DNA from: Sphagnum compactum
Taxonomy: Eukaryota > Bryophyta > Sphagnopsida > Sphagnales
Length of the DNA stretch: 64,000 bases
Direction of reading: 5' to 3'
NCBI GenBank assembly: GCA_965153455.1
Contig: OZ234495.1
Span: 17,728,875-17,792,874, forward strand
Part shown: in pieces, positions 23,031-36,916 of the stretch
Position numbering within the stretch: position 1 is the stretch's first letter
How the letters are laid out: the number at the start of each line of letters is the position of its first letter
The notes under the pieces: model-generated
What the model was told of the DNA's origin: nothing
Seen by the model: only the letters and a program-made list of their open reading frames with translations
Database searches by the model: none
Translations under genes and position numbers: made by a program

Positions 23031-26000
23031 TGTTCCAATCTTCATTTGAAGTGGACATATTTAATTATCAAAACATGGCAATGAGATTGCTTGATGGTTT
23101 AGAATTAATTTGAAGATCCTTTAATCATTATGCCTAAAAGGTAGTAATGCCCATCTAGTTTGTTCAAATTTGCTTTCAAGGTTGATCATAAGAAAGATTG
23201 GAAATAAATTTCCTAGAATGGCAAGTGAAGAAAGCTTAGAATTCAACTTCATTCAAACTAAAAAAAGATTTTTTGTTTTCAATATCACCCTTGTAAGAAT
23301 AAGGAGGCCCCACAAATTTTTTATACTTTAAGGAGTTAACATGAATTTGACAAGTGGGAACAAAATAATGTTGCACTATTGTGATAAAACCACTACACCC
23401 ATGGTGCCCCATGGGTGCCATAGAGCCACAGTGCATGGAAGTTTAACAAGTTTAAGTTATTTAAACCTTCCTAGGCTAATGTCCATTGATGTGTAAACCT
23501 TTATTTAGTGTACATCCCTGCCGTTGAAACATTAATTAGGTCCAAATTCTGTAAGATGTACCAGAATCTTGTCACAATGTTATATAGTTTTTTTTTACCA
23601 TGTAAAGACACATTTATGGATGATTATGATGGAATCTAAAATTGTAATGGTTTTAAATATATTACTTATGAAATATTTGTTACTTTTTGACTCATTAGTT
23701 TTGATGGGGATTAAAATATAAGGGAAATTTTTGTATTAAAAATTAGGTCTTTTCATCCTAGGTGGTACAATTTAAAGGATTTTCACCCAATTGAACATTA
23801 AACACACTTTTTTATTCATCTTGCAAATCATCCATCATGGTGACGAGGTAGATTATGTATGTTGGTGAACATGTGTATGTTTGATAATAGGTGGACAAAA
23901 GGCTGTTCATGCATTTTCAAGTTTACAAAGGATTTTTAAAGATGTTTTTTATCGTTGAAACTTTGAATGGCCATATTTTTCTCAAATTTTGATTTTTTTA
24001 GCAATTCAAATGGTCATGGATGCATTTGGAGATCTTTATAACTTCTTTTTACAATTTAGAGACAATGAACCATCAATGGATAAATGTGAGACCTTTGATA
24101 CACTTCATGTATGGACACCGGCATGTTTATCCTAGTGTCATGAATCTTGTTTCTATAAATTTATTCCTAGAGGATCAAATTTTCCAAAGGTATGGGCATT
24201 GCAAATGTATGGACCCCAATGATTATTGTTGCACACATTTGTCATCAATTTCAAATTGTGTAACACATCTTCGAGTTCAATCATTCTTTTCATCTATTCA
24301 TAACCTTTGACATAATATAATAGTGCTAATGATTATAGTTTGTTTCAATGTCAACAAAATAATTTTGTTAATTGTCATAATACATGGGGTAGCTTTGGTA
24401 ATTCCCTCTTGAATCATTTATTTATTTTGACTTTTGAACTTTGATAGTTGGATTTTAAATTTCTAAAGATTTTCACATATGAAATATTACTTATAAAATA
24501 GCAAGCAATCACAACTGTGCCACTAGCTTATGGGTCTAATGTGTTTCCCAATTAAATATTTATACTTGAAGTGTGCAAGTTTGAATTTGAGTAATGAAAA
24601 TTTCAAGTGTATTCTACCAATGGTCAGGTGTTCCTTTTTTATTTTATTTTCAAAAAAATGGAAAACCTATATATAATTTAATTAATGTTAAACATGATTA
24701 GGTAGTATGGTACTATTTTTAAAAAATAAAATAGGATCTATTTCTTGGTTACTTTAAACATTGAGAATGGAGTTTACAACCTAATTCATAGCACAAAAGA
24801 AGTTATCAAAGAAACCCATCTAGAAAAAAATGTTTCATATTTAATAAATCTTCAAGGGATTTTTTTTTCATAACTTAATAGCTCAAGGTTTGAAGTTCAT
24901 CCACATTTTGAGTCTTGATAATGTTTTGTCATCTACATTACACCATTCACATTTACAATTGACAAATGTGAGGATAGGGTGCATGACTTTTATCAATTTC
25001 CAACTAATGCTTGAATTTTCCCCCAAATTACCCAAATAAATTTTGGATGATGTGCATTCAACCAATTAATGTTTAGTTGTTAAGGGTTTAAATTTTAAAC
25101 TTCAATTTAGGGTGAAAGCACACTAAGGTGTAACACTTTTAGGCACACGTGACAGTCTATAATTGCTTAAATTAACATTGTGAAAGTAGTGCGAAGGCAG
25201 GATACCCTAAATCACACAAATCATTTTACAAGTTATCATTGGAAATTTATTATAAAAAAAATTTCAACCCTAGTTTACCTTATGGAGAACTTAAATTTGA
25301 AAGATGGGCTTTTAAAATACTATTTTTTTAAAACAAAAGACTCAATAAAAAGAAACCATAATTCAATGTACATAGAAAATTTTGATCATCAAAATCTTTC
25401 AAAAAAGTCCTTGGTATCAATGTCACCACATCATATTACCATTGAATCCTTTACTCATTAAAGAACATTATACGAAGGTGCACATAGTCCATATTTATTA
25501 ATTATGGATTTTTACAAGTTTTTGGGTACCCCTTTGAAAGTCCATTATGTTATGGGTATTCAAAAACTATTCATGAAATTCATACAATATGATTATATTA
25601 TATATAACATTGTAGTGTTGAGTATTTTTTCATCCTAATTGACTATATTTAATCACATGGCCAATTATAAATTTCAAAATGTTGCAAAAACAACCTTGTG
25701 ACAACATTTTATGAATAGTGTAGTGAGTTTTCACCCTTTACCAAACAAATCCCAAACATTTAAGTCTCAAAGCCTATGTTTTGTTTTTCCCACCAATTTT
25801 ACTTCTATCCAAATATTTGTTGAAAATCTAGTCAATCCAATTATTTTTTTAAAAAATTGAAAAATTTTGACTTGAAAAATATGATTTCAAATTATACAAA
25901 GGATTCTTCATGGAAAAAACAATCCACATTCACCATATTTCAAAGGGGAAAAAAAATCCAAATTGTTAGATTTTTTATGATAAGTTATAGTAGGAAGCCA

Positions 26001-27636
26001 ATAATATAAAATGATTCTGGTTTATTTTTACTTTCATATTTAGTATGTAGTCAAATCTGGCTAAATCATCTTATGGATGATTGTCACTTCAACTATATCA
26101 CAAAATCGAAAGCAAAAAAAAAATTAAAAAAAATCACCCTTGTCAAATTGAGTAATGTTCATGAATGGGTTCACAAAATCTTGACTAATGTTGGATTTAA
26201 ATAAAGTCTAGGCACTCGGAATACTTTGGTAAAAAATTTAACCAAAATCAAGCAAGGGATAAGGGGATAGCAAAACTATATTGAATTCTTATTTGCTCCT
26301 GTGCGACTAGGCATGTGTTACAAAAGATTGGATCCAAAGCATTCGAACTTAACAAGAACTTTCTTTCAACAAGACACAAATGCATGCATCTCAATATGAC
26401 TATCACAATAACCAAGTTACATATTCATAAAAATAAAATAAAAACTCAAATGTAATTCTTCAAATAAGAATGAACCATGGCAATTTTTCAAATATGAATA
26501 CAAGGAATTTTGAAAATGGGAGCAACTTATGGTATCTTAACAACAAAAGTTTTAGGCCAATTCCAAATTGACTTTTCCACAATGAACCCCTAAATGCTTG
26601 GCACTTGAATGTTTGTTTTTGGGGTGAATTTTCATCAAGTTGACAAATTATTTTTCAAAATAATTTTTTAAAAATAATTTTTGGGGGTTGTACTCACCAA
26701 GTTTTTGTTTACTCTCATTTTTGACAAATTCTACAATAATTTACCATAAAAGTGTGGAAAATTTTCATGCAAAGATGACAATGAATAAAAATACTCCACA
26801 TTGTTGCTCTTTTTGCAAATTGAGTGTGATGGTTGAATTTTTTATGAAACTTAAGAGTGTTGGGATTTCAATTGTAGATATACAATTATAGCTATACAAT
26901 ATGATTAATACTTACATATAGAATAAATTTTTTTTGTCCACAAACCTTTCGTGGAATGTGATCAATTTATTCACAAAAGCACATATAGAAGATAAAAAAT
27001 TGAAGTTTTCAGTGAGAAACAAAGGTGTAACTAACCAATTTGTTATTGATGGATTTTTTTGTTGTGAATTTCAACTTTTGGTTGTGGCAAAAGCACTAAT
27101 GCTTTTGTTCACCTCAATTTCAAGTGGTGTAGCAATTGTAGACTAGGAAGCATGGTCAGTAGTGGTGACATGTTGCAGCTTGTTGTTAATGGAAACACCT
27201 GCTGAAGGTATTTTTTATCAATGTCATTAGCATCTCTGATAGTTCTTACACAAAGGACACATAAAAGATTGTCGTACTAGATGTCAACTAAAATGAACCA
27301 ACAAGACATGCATCTACTTTTTTACACATCAAAGAAGGAAGTTTTATAGTTGTTCAAAATGCTTAAAGTTCTTCTTCATCCATAAGCTCCTACAAGATTG
27401 ATAGTCTCCCATTTTTCAAAATCAACAAACATTCTTATGCTCCACACAATTAATTCTCTATGGGCAAATGGAAGTGATGAAAGGAATTCGGAATCTAGAT
27501 GTGTGCCCTTGAATTCCATTTGCCTAGATTAGTACAGTATATGATTGAACTCAACTTAAACATTAAAACCATATGAAGAAAAGATCCGGTCACCCTTTGG
27601 ACAACGAATATCACCTCTGGCCCTAGAGGGAAAAAC
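23031..27636. other. AT-rich intergenic DNA
   Basis: About 4.6 kb holds only small unrecognised open frames, the longest 24020-24310 and 25180-25461. No conserved domain, RNA gene or clear transposon end was seen. Confidence 0.4.
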
Positions 27637-27660
27637 CAATGTTGGGTGGTTCTTAGTTTG
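27637..27660. mobile_element. Isolated hAT terminal sequence
   Basis: The word CAATGTTGGGTGGTTCTTAG closely matches the terminal repeat of the hAT element at 48966-53289, whose right end reads CAGTGTTGGGCGGTTCTCAC in complement. No opposite end was found nearby. It is probably a remnant of a related small element. Confidence 0.4.
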
Positions 27661-30600
27661 AGGGAAAATACCCACCAGTTATCAACCTAGGTATATATCC
27701 ATTTACCAATGGTTTTCAAATTTTCCAAATAACCATATTTGGTATATAACCACAATTTTCAATTTCTTTAAAAATGAAAGAATCAATGGTTCTCTCATGA
27801 AACCAAACTGCTGATTCTTTGAATTTTTCCTTTTGGCAAATGAATCATACATTATGGCTGCCATAGTCCACATCTTACATTCATATGCACATGCTAAAAT
27901 GACTTAAAGTTCTTAAAAACCCAATTTGATTAATAAATACTAAGTGGGATGCCCATGGTTTTCATGAATGTTATATTGATCAAAGTGTTTTTATTATTGT
28001 AATGACAAGTTTGTTGACAAAGGGAAAAATCGAAGAAATAAACCACCAAATATAAGTTAGTTTGGTTTATCATACAAAAGTTTTGTAACCCTCATGCCAT
28101 TACGGTACATTGAATCAAATTCCAATCATGATGATTTTCATCGAAGCTAGTTTAAGTAGGACAAGTTTAGGGCCCATAAGTCGTTGTACACTAGACAGTT
28201 ATGGCACATAATTCCAATTTGAAATTGTTTATTGTTTTACATGTTTTGTTATAGTGACATAATGAAATTATAGAAATTGCGTTGTTTTTTCTATCGTTTC
28301 ACATCTTTTGTTGTAGCAACATAATGAACAATGGTGGAGGTAATGGGCATTCAAGTAGCAATGCCTTGGTCAAACCCCAAAAGAGGCAAAACTTCAAACT
28401 TTGATTGGTTGTGTGGAGGATCCATAGGGTCCCAAACTTCCATCCCCAACACCCCTGCACATGGTAACCAAGTAGTTCCAACTAGCAACTTTGAGTGAAG
28501 CCCAAGAGAAGTTGAAAAACTTGAAGTACTGATAGCATAAATGTCTTTAACAGACTTTTCTTGTGCTACAAGGTCACTGCATCTACCATGAGAATGAAGA
28601 TTTTTCAGCATTTCATCAACTAAGGTGTTGAACTTGCATACTGAAAATTGGGGAGAAAGATGACTTTACTTGCAATTTCATGGAACTGGCTGCTTTCTTT
28701 GCAGCCTGTACAATTTCATGAAAAGTTTAATATTCACGCAACAATGGCACATCTCACTTAAGCAAAACCCTTTCATACATTCTATGGAATTGAACATCCT
28801 CATCTCTGTATTCACTTGTAAATGGAAGATAATTAATTGCAGCATATACCCAAAGTTGTTTATTCCACCACTTAAAGTTGTGCCAATATTAATTAGAAGT
28901 AAATGGTTGTGAATACTTGATATTGGTATTAGAAATTGTTTCTTGTTCTTGAGGCAAACAAATAATACATGTGCCAAACACTCCCGTATATATTGGTCTA
29001 AATACCACTAGAGCTGTACGTCAAGCCTTTTCTTTTGGACCTTTAGAACTTGCTCAATGTTGATAGAAAATTGAACAATAGAAGGGACATCCCAAATGCA
29101 TGAATTCAATAGGGCATCCATCATACCCATTTTCCAAATAAAAGAGGTTTATTGTGGACTCAAATGAGATTTTTTTGAGATTTTTTTCACCCTACTCCAT
29201 TCTTCAACAAACACTTAATGAATATATTTATGTGGCGAATTATTGCACACCATTCAAGGAAAGTGCCATTACCACATATGTGTATTTGAGTAGTTCTAGT
29301 TTCTTATATGGTATAAACTAGAGGAGTTTTGAAATCCTCCACAACTTGGAGGACCTTCCAAAAGAACTCCATGAAGGGGTTTTGTGCCCACTAGATTGAA
29401 TTGCTCGAGATCCTTGGGGTAGCTCATTAGCTACAATTCTAACCACATTGTCCAGAAATCACATTTTTAAAAAAGTGCAGAGTTGATCTAATTAGAAGAT
29501 CCCGAAATAAACAACAAAATAAGTACACAACATTTGAGGATGGTTGCACACAATTGGTTAATTCTTGGAGCTCAGTAACAACATCATCAATTCATGTAAC
29601 GTCTGCAAAGCCAACACCTATTGTGCCCTACATCTTCAACAACCCCTTTTCACATAAATTAATTGCTCATGGATCTGTTGGTGAAGATGGAGTTTTTTCA
29701 CAAAATATTACCTCTAAACCCACACCATTATTCTTAGCATTGTAAAAGTGATCATAGAACTTGCCATCAAAATGTAATGATAGCAAAACCTATTGTCAAA
29801 AAGGAATTATGGCAAGCCCATACTAACCTCAACATGTGCTTGTGGCTTGGATTGTCCAAACTCAATTGCTTGGACAAATATCAAAGGTTGCAAAAATATG
29901 CCAAACAACATATAGAGAATCATTAGCAATGTATGAAACAAATCACTACATACAAAAGAACACAAAACATGCTTGGGAAAAATCACAATCCGCATACTTA
30001 CTCACTACGTGAAGTCCTTAGGCATGTTTGTTAGTGTGAACTTAGCAAGGGCCGCCCATGGCCACTATAATGAAGATTATTGCACCAAGAATGCGTGTTG
30101 AAGAAAAGAATGGCCCTGACATGAGGTACCTATAACCATAGAAAAGGGCAAGAAGACCTTTGCTGCCCACAACACCACCATTGAACACACCTAGGATCAC
30201 ATTGCATGTTGCCTTTGCAATATCCAACACCAAATTATTTTTTTTAAAAAAAACTATACTTGTACCAATATTAGTGGCAACATTCACAACAAAGAGAGCA
30301 ATCCATCATCCATTGCAGAATAAAAAACAAAACATACAAACACAAAAAAACAAAAACAACATGTCTGTCCATATTGGACCCGCGCAATTCTCGATAATAA
30401 ACACTTGATAACATTTTGTTTCTACATCTAGATTTTCTAAAGCACCTCCAACACCTATAAATTAAGAAAGAAAATAAAGATCAAACATAATCAAACTCTC
30501 AATTAGTTCTGACAAACATGTTAACTCCCAAAGTCTCATAGATCAAGATCAATTTTTTGTGATATCTCAAACACTTTCCAAAGAATTCTTTAATCTATAA

Positions 30601-31040
30601 ATTTAAAAGTATATCTTTCACAACGTGTATAGAAGTTCCTTATAGCAAGAGATAGTCCACACCTTTTTCAAACACAAACATACCTTTTTGGGATATATCA
30701 ATGGAACATTGAGATACTTTGAGCTAAAGTAGTGTAGGTGAAAAAATCTCTTGGTTATATGTATAGGGAATAATACATTAAAAAATTAGCAATGAAGATG
30801 TTGAATACAATGAGCATTTTGAGGATGCAATGACAAAAAAAAGAACAACAAGTGGTGAGTTTTTGAACTATTTGAATCTAGACATATTTGCAGTGTCATG
30901 AATATGTAGTTGTTCTTAGTAAAGAGGTTTTTTCCAAGTATTTCAACCTATTCCATACACAAAGGACACATAACCGTTACAATAGTGGGGAAATTTTTCT
31001 CAATGCTGGTCAATTAGGGCTTGACATGTTTTGCACATAC
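27661..31040. other. AT-rich DNA with unrecognised minus-strand frames
   Basis: Minus-strand frames at 28351-28611, 28678-28977 and 30042-30287 look somewhat protein-like. The last has two hydrophobic stretches around a segment LFYGYRYLMSGPFFSSTR, with another short frame at 29807-29995 further along. I could not place them in a family or join them by convincing splice sites. They may be decayed transposon or gene fragments. Confidence 0.3.
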
Positions 31041-31262
31041 GCTTATTTTTTTCATCACTTTCCTACTTTCAACTACTGTAAAATGCCAATAGTCCCAATG
31101 CTTATTTTTTTCATCACCTTTTTCCTCTCAGGTACTATAAAATTCTAGCAGTCCTAATGTTTAATTTTTTCATCACCTTTCTATTCTCAGCTATTATAGA
31201 ATGCTAATAATCATGATGATTATTTTTCCATCACCTTTATATTCTTAGGTACTGTAGAATTT
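31041..31262. repeat. Tandem repeat, about 59 bp x 4
   Basis: Units starting GCTTATTTTTTTCATCACCTT recur at about 31041, 31100, 31159 and 31218. Each is followed by a TACTGTAAAAT-like tail. The copies are diverged. Confidence 0.8.
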
Positions 31263-33239
31263 AGAGATGTAGATAAAATATTAACAGCTTCAATCAATAA
31301 TGAGTTGAATGAAATTGATAATGAAGATTCAACAACAAATCTTCTTTATTGAGAGGACGTTGAAAACATGATAAGTAAAGACATTGTTGAAATCACAATA
31401 GAAAATAATACTAAATAACACAAACAAAAATTTGAACAACTAGAGATAGAATATTTATTATGTAACACAAGCACTAATGCATGTATAATTGAAATAACAA
31501 AAAAATAAAATTGATGAAAAATAACAAACATAGGAAAAGAATGAAACATATGACATGAATATGATAATTAATGAGCCTCCAAATAATATTTAAAAATGGA
31601 AACATATTTTAAATAATATACAAAATAAAACACTTAATGAATTAACACCAAAAATTGTACATCCATCTACAAACATGAACCACATACATTCATACCACAA
31701 TTTACAACAACCCAAGCTATGACACATACCCACCATTGAAATAAATCAATCAAACAATACATGTAAATATTAAAAATTTGACATCCACAATCTATAATAT
31801 ATGTAACAATTCAATCATAATTGCTACCTGTTTCACAAGGACAATAAGAATAATTAAGCTATGAGTTGTAGCTGACCCATGATTCCATTCACTCAATAGA
31901 GAGGGAAAACAAACAAAAAACCAAAAGAGAGGATAAACAAAGTGCACCATTGCTATAGTGATGATGCATAACTCACTATTATTATGTTACATATAGTACT
32001 GCAATGAGTTCTCTTTTAAAAACAATTACATAAAGACAACATCTAATGTTTGGTTCTAAATGAATTAACAGCTGCTTGTTGTGAGTGTGAGGATCATCCA
32101 CTGCTTTGATTGTGAATGTGCCAATATCTTGTTTGGAATTGTATACACATGTTCACCAGACAAGCTTTGGTGAGTCATAGTTCCTTATTGCTCCTATGTG
32201 CAATATACACACTTCAAAAGAAAGTTGGTAGGTGAAATTATTTTGACCCATTTTGAAATGAACCAAATTGTTATTGGAGGAGCATTGTGGGTGTTAAAAA
32301 TACTAATGTTTTAGTAGGTGAAATTAAATCTCATATTCTAAAATCATGGACAATTTATATGATCATGTATTATTAATGTTTGCTAATTAATTACTTTTTA
32401 AACAATTTATTTATTGTCATTGGTAGTGCAAAGCAGTGCAGAGCCCAAGTTTCTACTGAAAATAAGTTCATAGTAATAAAGAAAAAAATTCACATATTTT
32501 TATTTTTTAATCAATATACATTTGATCCTTAAAATAGTGTAATATCATCCAGATAATATATTTTATTGAAATCTTGTTTCATCTATGTTGTTAACTACAT
32601 GCCAATCCCCCCCGCCCCCCACCTCCCATCCCCCTCGTTTTTTTTTCCCCGGTATGTTTGCATACGATTCCCAACAATTCATTGTTATTTATCCTAAATC
32701 CCAAAATTATATTATGCATTTTCATGTTTATGTAGATGGGTAGGGAAAACAATGAAGTAGGAAAAAATAGGCTTGGATAACGCATATAGACAAATATATA
32801 TTTTTTCATTGTATAAATGAAATTTTAGTATATATTGTATATTATGAACATTTTATGCATGAAAAATCACATTGTGTGTTCACAAGTAGAAAATATAATT
32901 AAAGCTAAAACTTAAAATGTTACGTGCGTAATTTGAAATTACATTGTCATTATACACTACCCATTGACCAAGGTCAATTTCAGAAAACAATTGTAAAAGA
33001 AATATTCATACTTTTGCTAATTATTTTCATGTTGCCAATGATAACAACAAACACATTGCATGTTGTAAGAATAATCTTGTTTGTTGCATGGTTTCAATGT
33101 GTTGCTTGTATATTTGGCAAGTGCATTCAAACGACAAATATTCAACTCACTTAGTGTTCAAGCCTAAGGGGTCAGACACCCAATGTAAGGGAATAACATC
33201 ATGTTGGCAAGCTTCTAGCACTTTAAAGTCATAGAAGAC
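31263..33239. other. AT-rich intergenic DNA
   Basis: No gene was recognised. A C-rich patch at about 32607-32637 and small open frames (32591-32809, 32924-33154) show no conserved features. Confidence 0.4.
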
Positions 33240-34900
33240 ATCTTAATGGAAGGTTGTTTCATTATCAATGTAAAACATAACTAGCTCCCCTTGACATACT
33301 TTCATGGTTGCCAAGTAATCACAAACAACCACATTTTGTTTATGGGCAAATTTCATCAATGAATAGATGGATTTTAGCAATGGAAGCGAACAACTTAAAC
33401 CTAATAGGATTTGAATGTTCACCAAATGTTCCAAGTTTTTCGTGGCAACCTACACTATCAAACTATTTTGTTGCATTTGACAAGTAACGCACAATATTCA
33501 TTTGTCATGTAGATGGTAAGACTAAACATCAAAATCCACCTAGTTTTGACATTGCATAAAATCTTCAAACCATTAGCTCCATGACGTCAACCAATTTCAC
33601 GAACTCAATATGGCACTTAGGGGAATGTAAAAAATAACTATAAAGTGATTATAATAGTTTTTCAATGCATGCCACCACCAACAAATGACTAAAGGTTTGG
33701 ATGGCTAAGTTGGTGCAATGTGCCTACCATTAACCAAAGCAACAAAATGCGCAATTGTCCAAGTGTTAAATTATTTACATGAAAATTAAACTAAAGATGA
33801 TATGACATCCATGAAAAAGATGCAAATTAATATAAAAACTTACAATACAATGTATCCCTTTAACCCTAGGAACCCAATTCTTCTTCAATTGTGAAATGAC
33901 TCCATTTTGTGCACCTTGGAAGATGCTTACACCATTTATAGAATGTTGAAACCAACATTACATGTAAAACAATTAAAATGATATAATTGTAGTAGGAAAA
34001 GAAAACAAGATTAGGTTCAAACAACATGTACATACTTGCACTAAACAACATGAAAAACAGAAATCTCATCTTTCTTTAACCCACCTTTCATTGTAGTTGC
34101 TTTCATGATGATTTTTGTTAAATTGCTAGCAATTGCACCTTCAATAATTTGCTCCAAAGATATGAATATTGAAACTTTTGCCCAATCTTATATTACATAA
34201 GTGTGAATGTTTATCCAACTTTGGGTGTCTATCATGGTCACTTTCGTCACATGTAATTGATAAATACTCAACAACTTGATTGGTTGTTTTCATTGCAATC
34301 TCAATTTGTTTATGCAAGCAATCTGCAATTGTCCACCTAACAATGTTGCTCAATTGTTTGTGAAGCATCTTAGGCACATCGAGAAACTGGAACAAGGGTT
34401 TCAATGCTTCATATTCAAGCATTAGCCAACCTTATTGTAACAAGTGAAAAATTCATCCAAATCGTTGTTTCTTACAAGCATGTTCTCCTTGCCTAATATA
34501 TGTCTTTTGCAATGTTATGTTTGGGCTTCAAGGCACAAATTTGTTCTATTCATTTCGAAGGTGCTTATAATCCTTTGCGAAATACCATTGACCCTTCTTA
34601 ATCCCCCTTGCCATGTTTCTTCTAATCTTACGTTGCCCATCGTGCTTTTCCAATGTATCCCATTTTAGGGCCAAAATTTTATCAATCCCCATAACATCAC
34701 TACAAATGGACACTTAACTCCCTCATATTTACCATTAACACCTACAACCATTTTCGCCCATGGGAGTTTAACGGCCAACTATCTTGAAATTTCCATGATG
34801 CTTCGTAAGACTTTTTGGGCTTCTTAGCACACCTAAGGTGTTTCTTTTCAAGCAATTTGACAATGACACAAGCAACCTAATCATTTACAAGCTTGACCTT
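33240..34900 (-). pseudogene. Decayed hAT-like transposase relic
   Basis: Minus-strand pieces, read from high to low coordinate, resemble the hAT-type (BED/DUF4371-like) proteins I associate with ferns and mosses. A zinc-finger-like start (KCPF.., KWDTLEKHDGQRK) lies at about 34630-34715. MLEYEALKPLFQFLDVPK and YLSITCDES follow at 34141-34422. LVNIQILLGLSCSLPLLKSIYSL..FAHK lies at 33243-33434. Stops and frame changes separate them. Family placement is from recalled protein style, so moderate confidence. No terminal repeats were found. Confidence 0.5.
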
Positions 34901-36050
34901 ATCCTTGATATTGGTTTTGATATTGTCAATACTTAGATCTATGATCGGAATTGGTGTTAAACCTTCAATAATTGGATTAAACTATGAAACAAGGGTCTTT
35001 GAAGCTGAATGTGACGATGAATCAATGGGAGAAACAATGAGCTTGACAGTAAGATTAGAATGGCTTTCTCACAAACATTATGCAACTTAGCACTGGGTTC
35101 ACCAATTGAGTTACAAATAGACCCATCAATGCCAATGGGAGGTGAGGCTGAATTGCTAGTTGAAATGTATGTACTTATCAAACTAGGGCCATAAATTTGA
35201 GTGAAGTAATGAGATAATGCTGACCCAACAAACATAGTGAAAAATGAACAATTGAACAAAAGAAAACAACAAAAACACGTGCACATTGCACAACATTGCC
35301 CAATTGAAACCTATCTCCTCCTAGCTTGTGGGTGCGCACAATGCACACATACACTAAAGATGCAAATAAAGATTATGGACACCCAAAAATGTATACTCAA
35401 TCTCAAGAACTATGTTTACATTCCTCCGCCCGGGCCCAGCCCCCATCACCTTCTTGGCTCCAACAACTGTAAGAAAGTACAGGTAATTTTGAGTGGGGAC
35501 TTGAGACTTGGGAGTGAGGAGGTGGCGATGAACTCATTTTCATGAGTTGTTGTACCCCCAACAATGGCTCCATCCATGCTCATGATGAAACAAACATTAA
35601 AAGTGATTCGTGAACTCAAAACACTCCAGTTTAGCTCAGCACAATGGTTTTGGCCCAACATTTTTGCAGAGTTTGCCGAGGCTGCTGAAAGGCACAGCAA
35701 AGCCTAACACCTGCCAGAGAAGGATGTAACATGATCTGACTGCTGCTCCTTGTTTCTGATTGGTCAATCATAATGATTGGTGTTTGCTAATAGTAGTCTC
35801 CCACTTGCAGTTCCCGTTTTAATTTTATGGGTAGGGTTGGAAAGAAGTAAGTAACTAAACTTGGATGTGAGAAATATTCTTGCAGGGTCATATACTTTGC
35901 GCCTTTCGAGATGCTCTAATAAAATGTGGCAAATGGTAATTCAGGGAAATTGTGTTTTGCAAAGAGAGATGACAATCTCATGAATCCATCAGCCTAACTT
36001 TCACAAATACTTAATGTTACCATGAACCTTAATTGTCATTGAAGTGCCTC
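34901..36050. other. Intergenic DNA, no gene recognised
   Basis: A GC-richer patch at 35420-35700 has an 84-codon minus frame with no recognisable product. Nothing else stands out. Confidence 0.35.
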
Positions 36051-36297
36051 TAATTCTTGAAGACATTTTAAGTTCAATCTTTGTAGCTTAGTTAGCCCTT
36101 TATTAATGGACCTGCTTTGACACTAAGCTCACTAATTCTTGAAGACATTTTAAGTTCAATCCTTGTCGCTTAGTTAGCCCTTTATTAATGGACCTGCTTT
36201 GACACTAAGCTCACTAATTCTTGAAGACATTTTAAGTTCAATCCTTGTAGCTTAGTTAGCCCTTAATTAATGGACCTGCTTTGATATTTAAGCTCAC
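36051..36297. repeat. Tandem repeat, 82 bp x 3
   Basis: Three near-identical units start TAATTCTTGAAGACATTTTA at 36051 (the first), 36133 and 36215. They differ by only a few bases, for example TGTAGCTTAG versus TGTCGCTTAG, so the triplication is recent. It lies downstream of the 3' end of the coiled-coil gene. Confidence 0.93.
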
Positions 36298-36916
36298 TAA
36301 TTTTGGATCTTTTCATTAACCCCCTTTGATCTGATCAACTTTCAATTCAAGTTATTTTATCGGCGTCTTTTTCTAACTTAACGTTATCACCTTAGAATTG
36401 CCCTCCTCATCATCACCATTAAAGCATAATTATTCACATCCATTTATGTCAGTTACTACTAGAATCAACCAATGAATGTCTCCAAAATTCATTCCTCCAT
36501 CCATTAAGAGACCCATCATCCTGTTGTCCTGCATTTGGATACCCTAAACTGTAATCACATGAAATCATCTAAAATAGACTAAGTCGATATGGCTTTGAGC
36601 ACTTTCCTGAGTGACACAATTCCAATGTCTGTACTGGACAAATGAAGTCAAAATGATATATGAAGCTCTTGGGTGCACAAGCAAAAATTATAACACAGCA
36701 AAGAAGGCTCCATAAATTCTAGAGTGTTATGTCTGGGGTGTGGATGATACAGTCTTCGTTGCAACATAATGCCTCCAACAGTAGAGTTTTGAACCAGAAT
36801 AATATTAAAATCAAGATTAGATCTATCAACAAACTGTCAGCCATACATTTTCACATACTACTGCTTGCAAACACTGAACAGCTCTTACTCACCTCAAATT
36901 GATGACATGAATGCCA

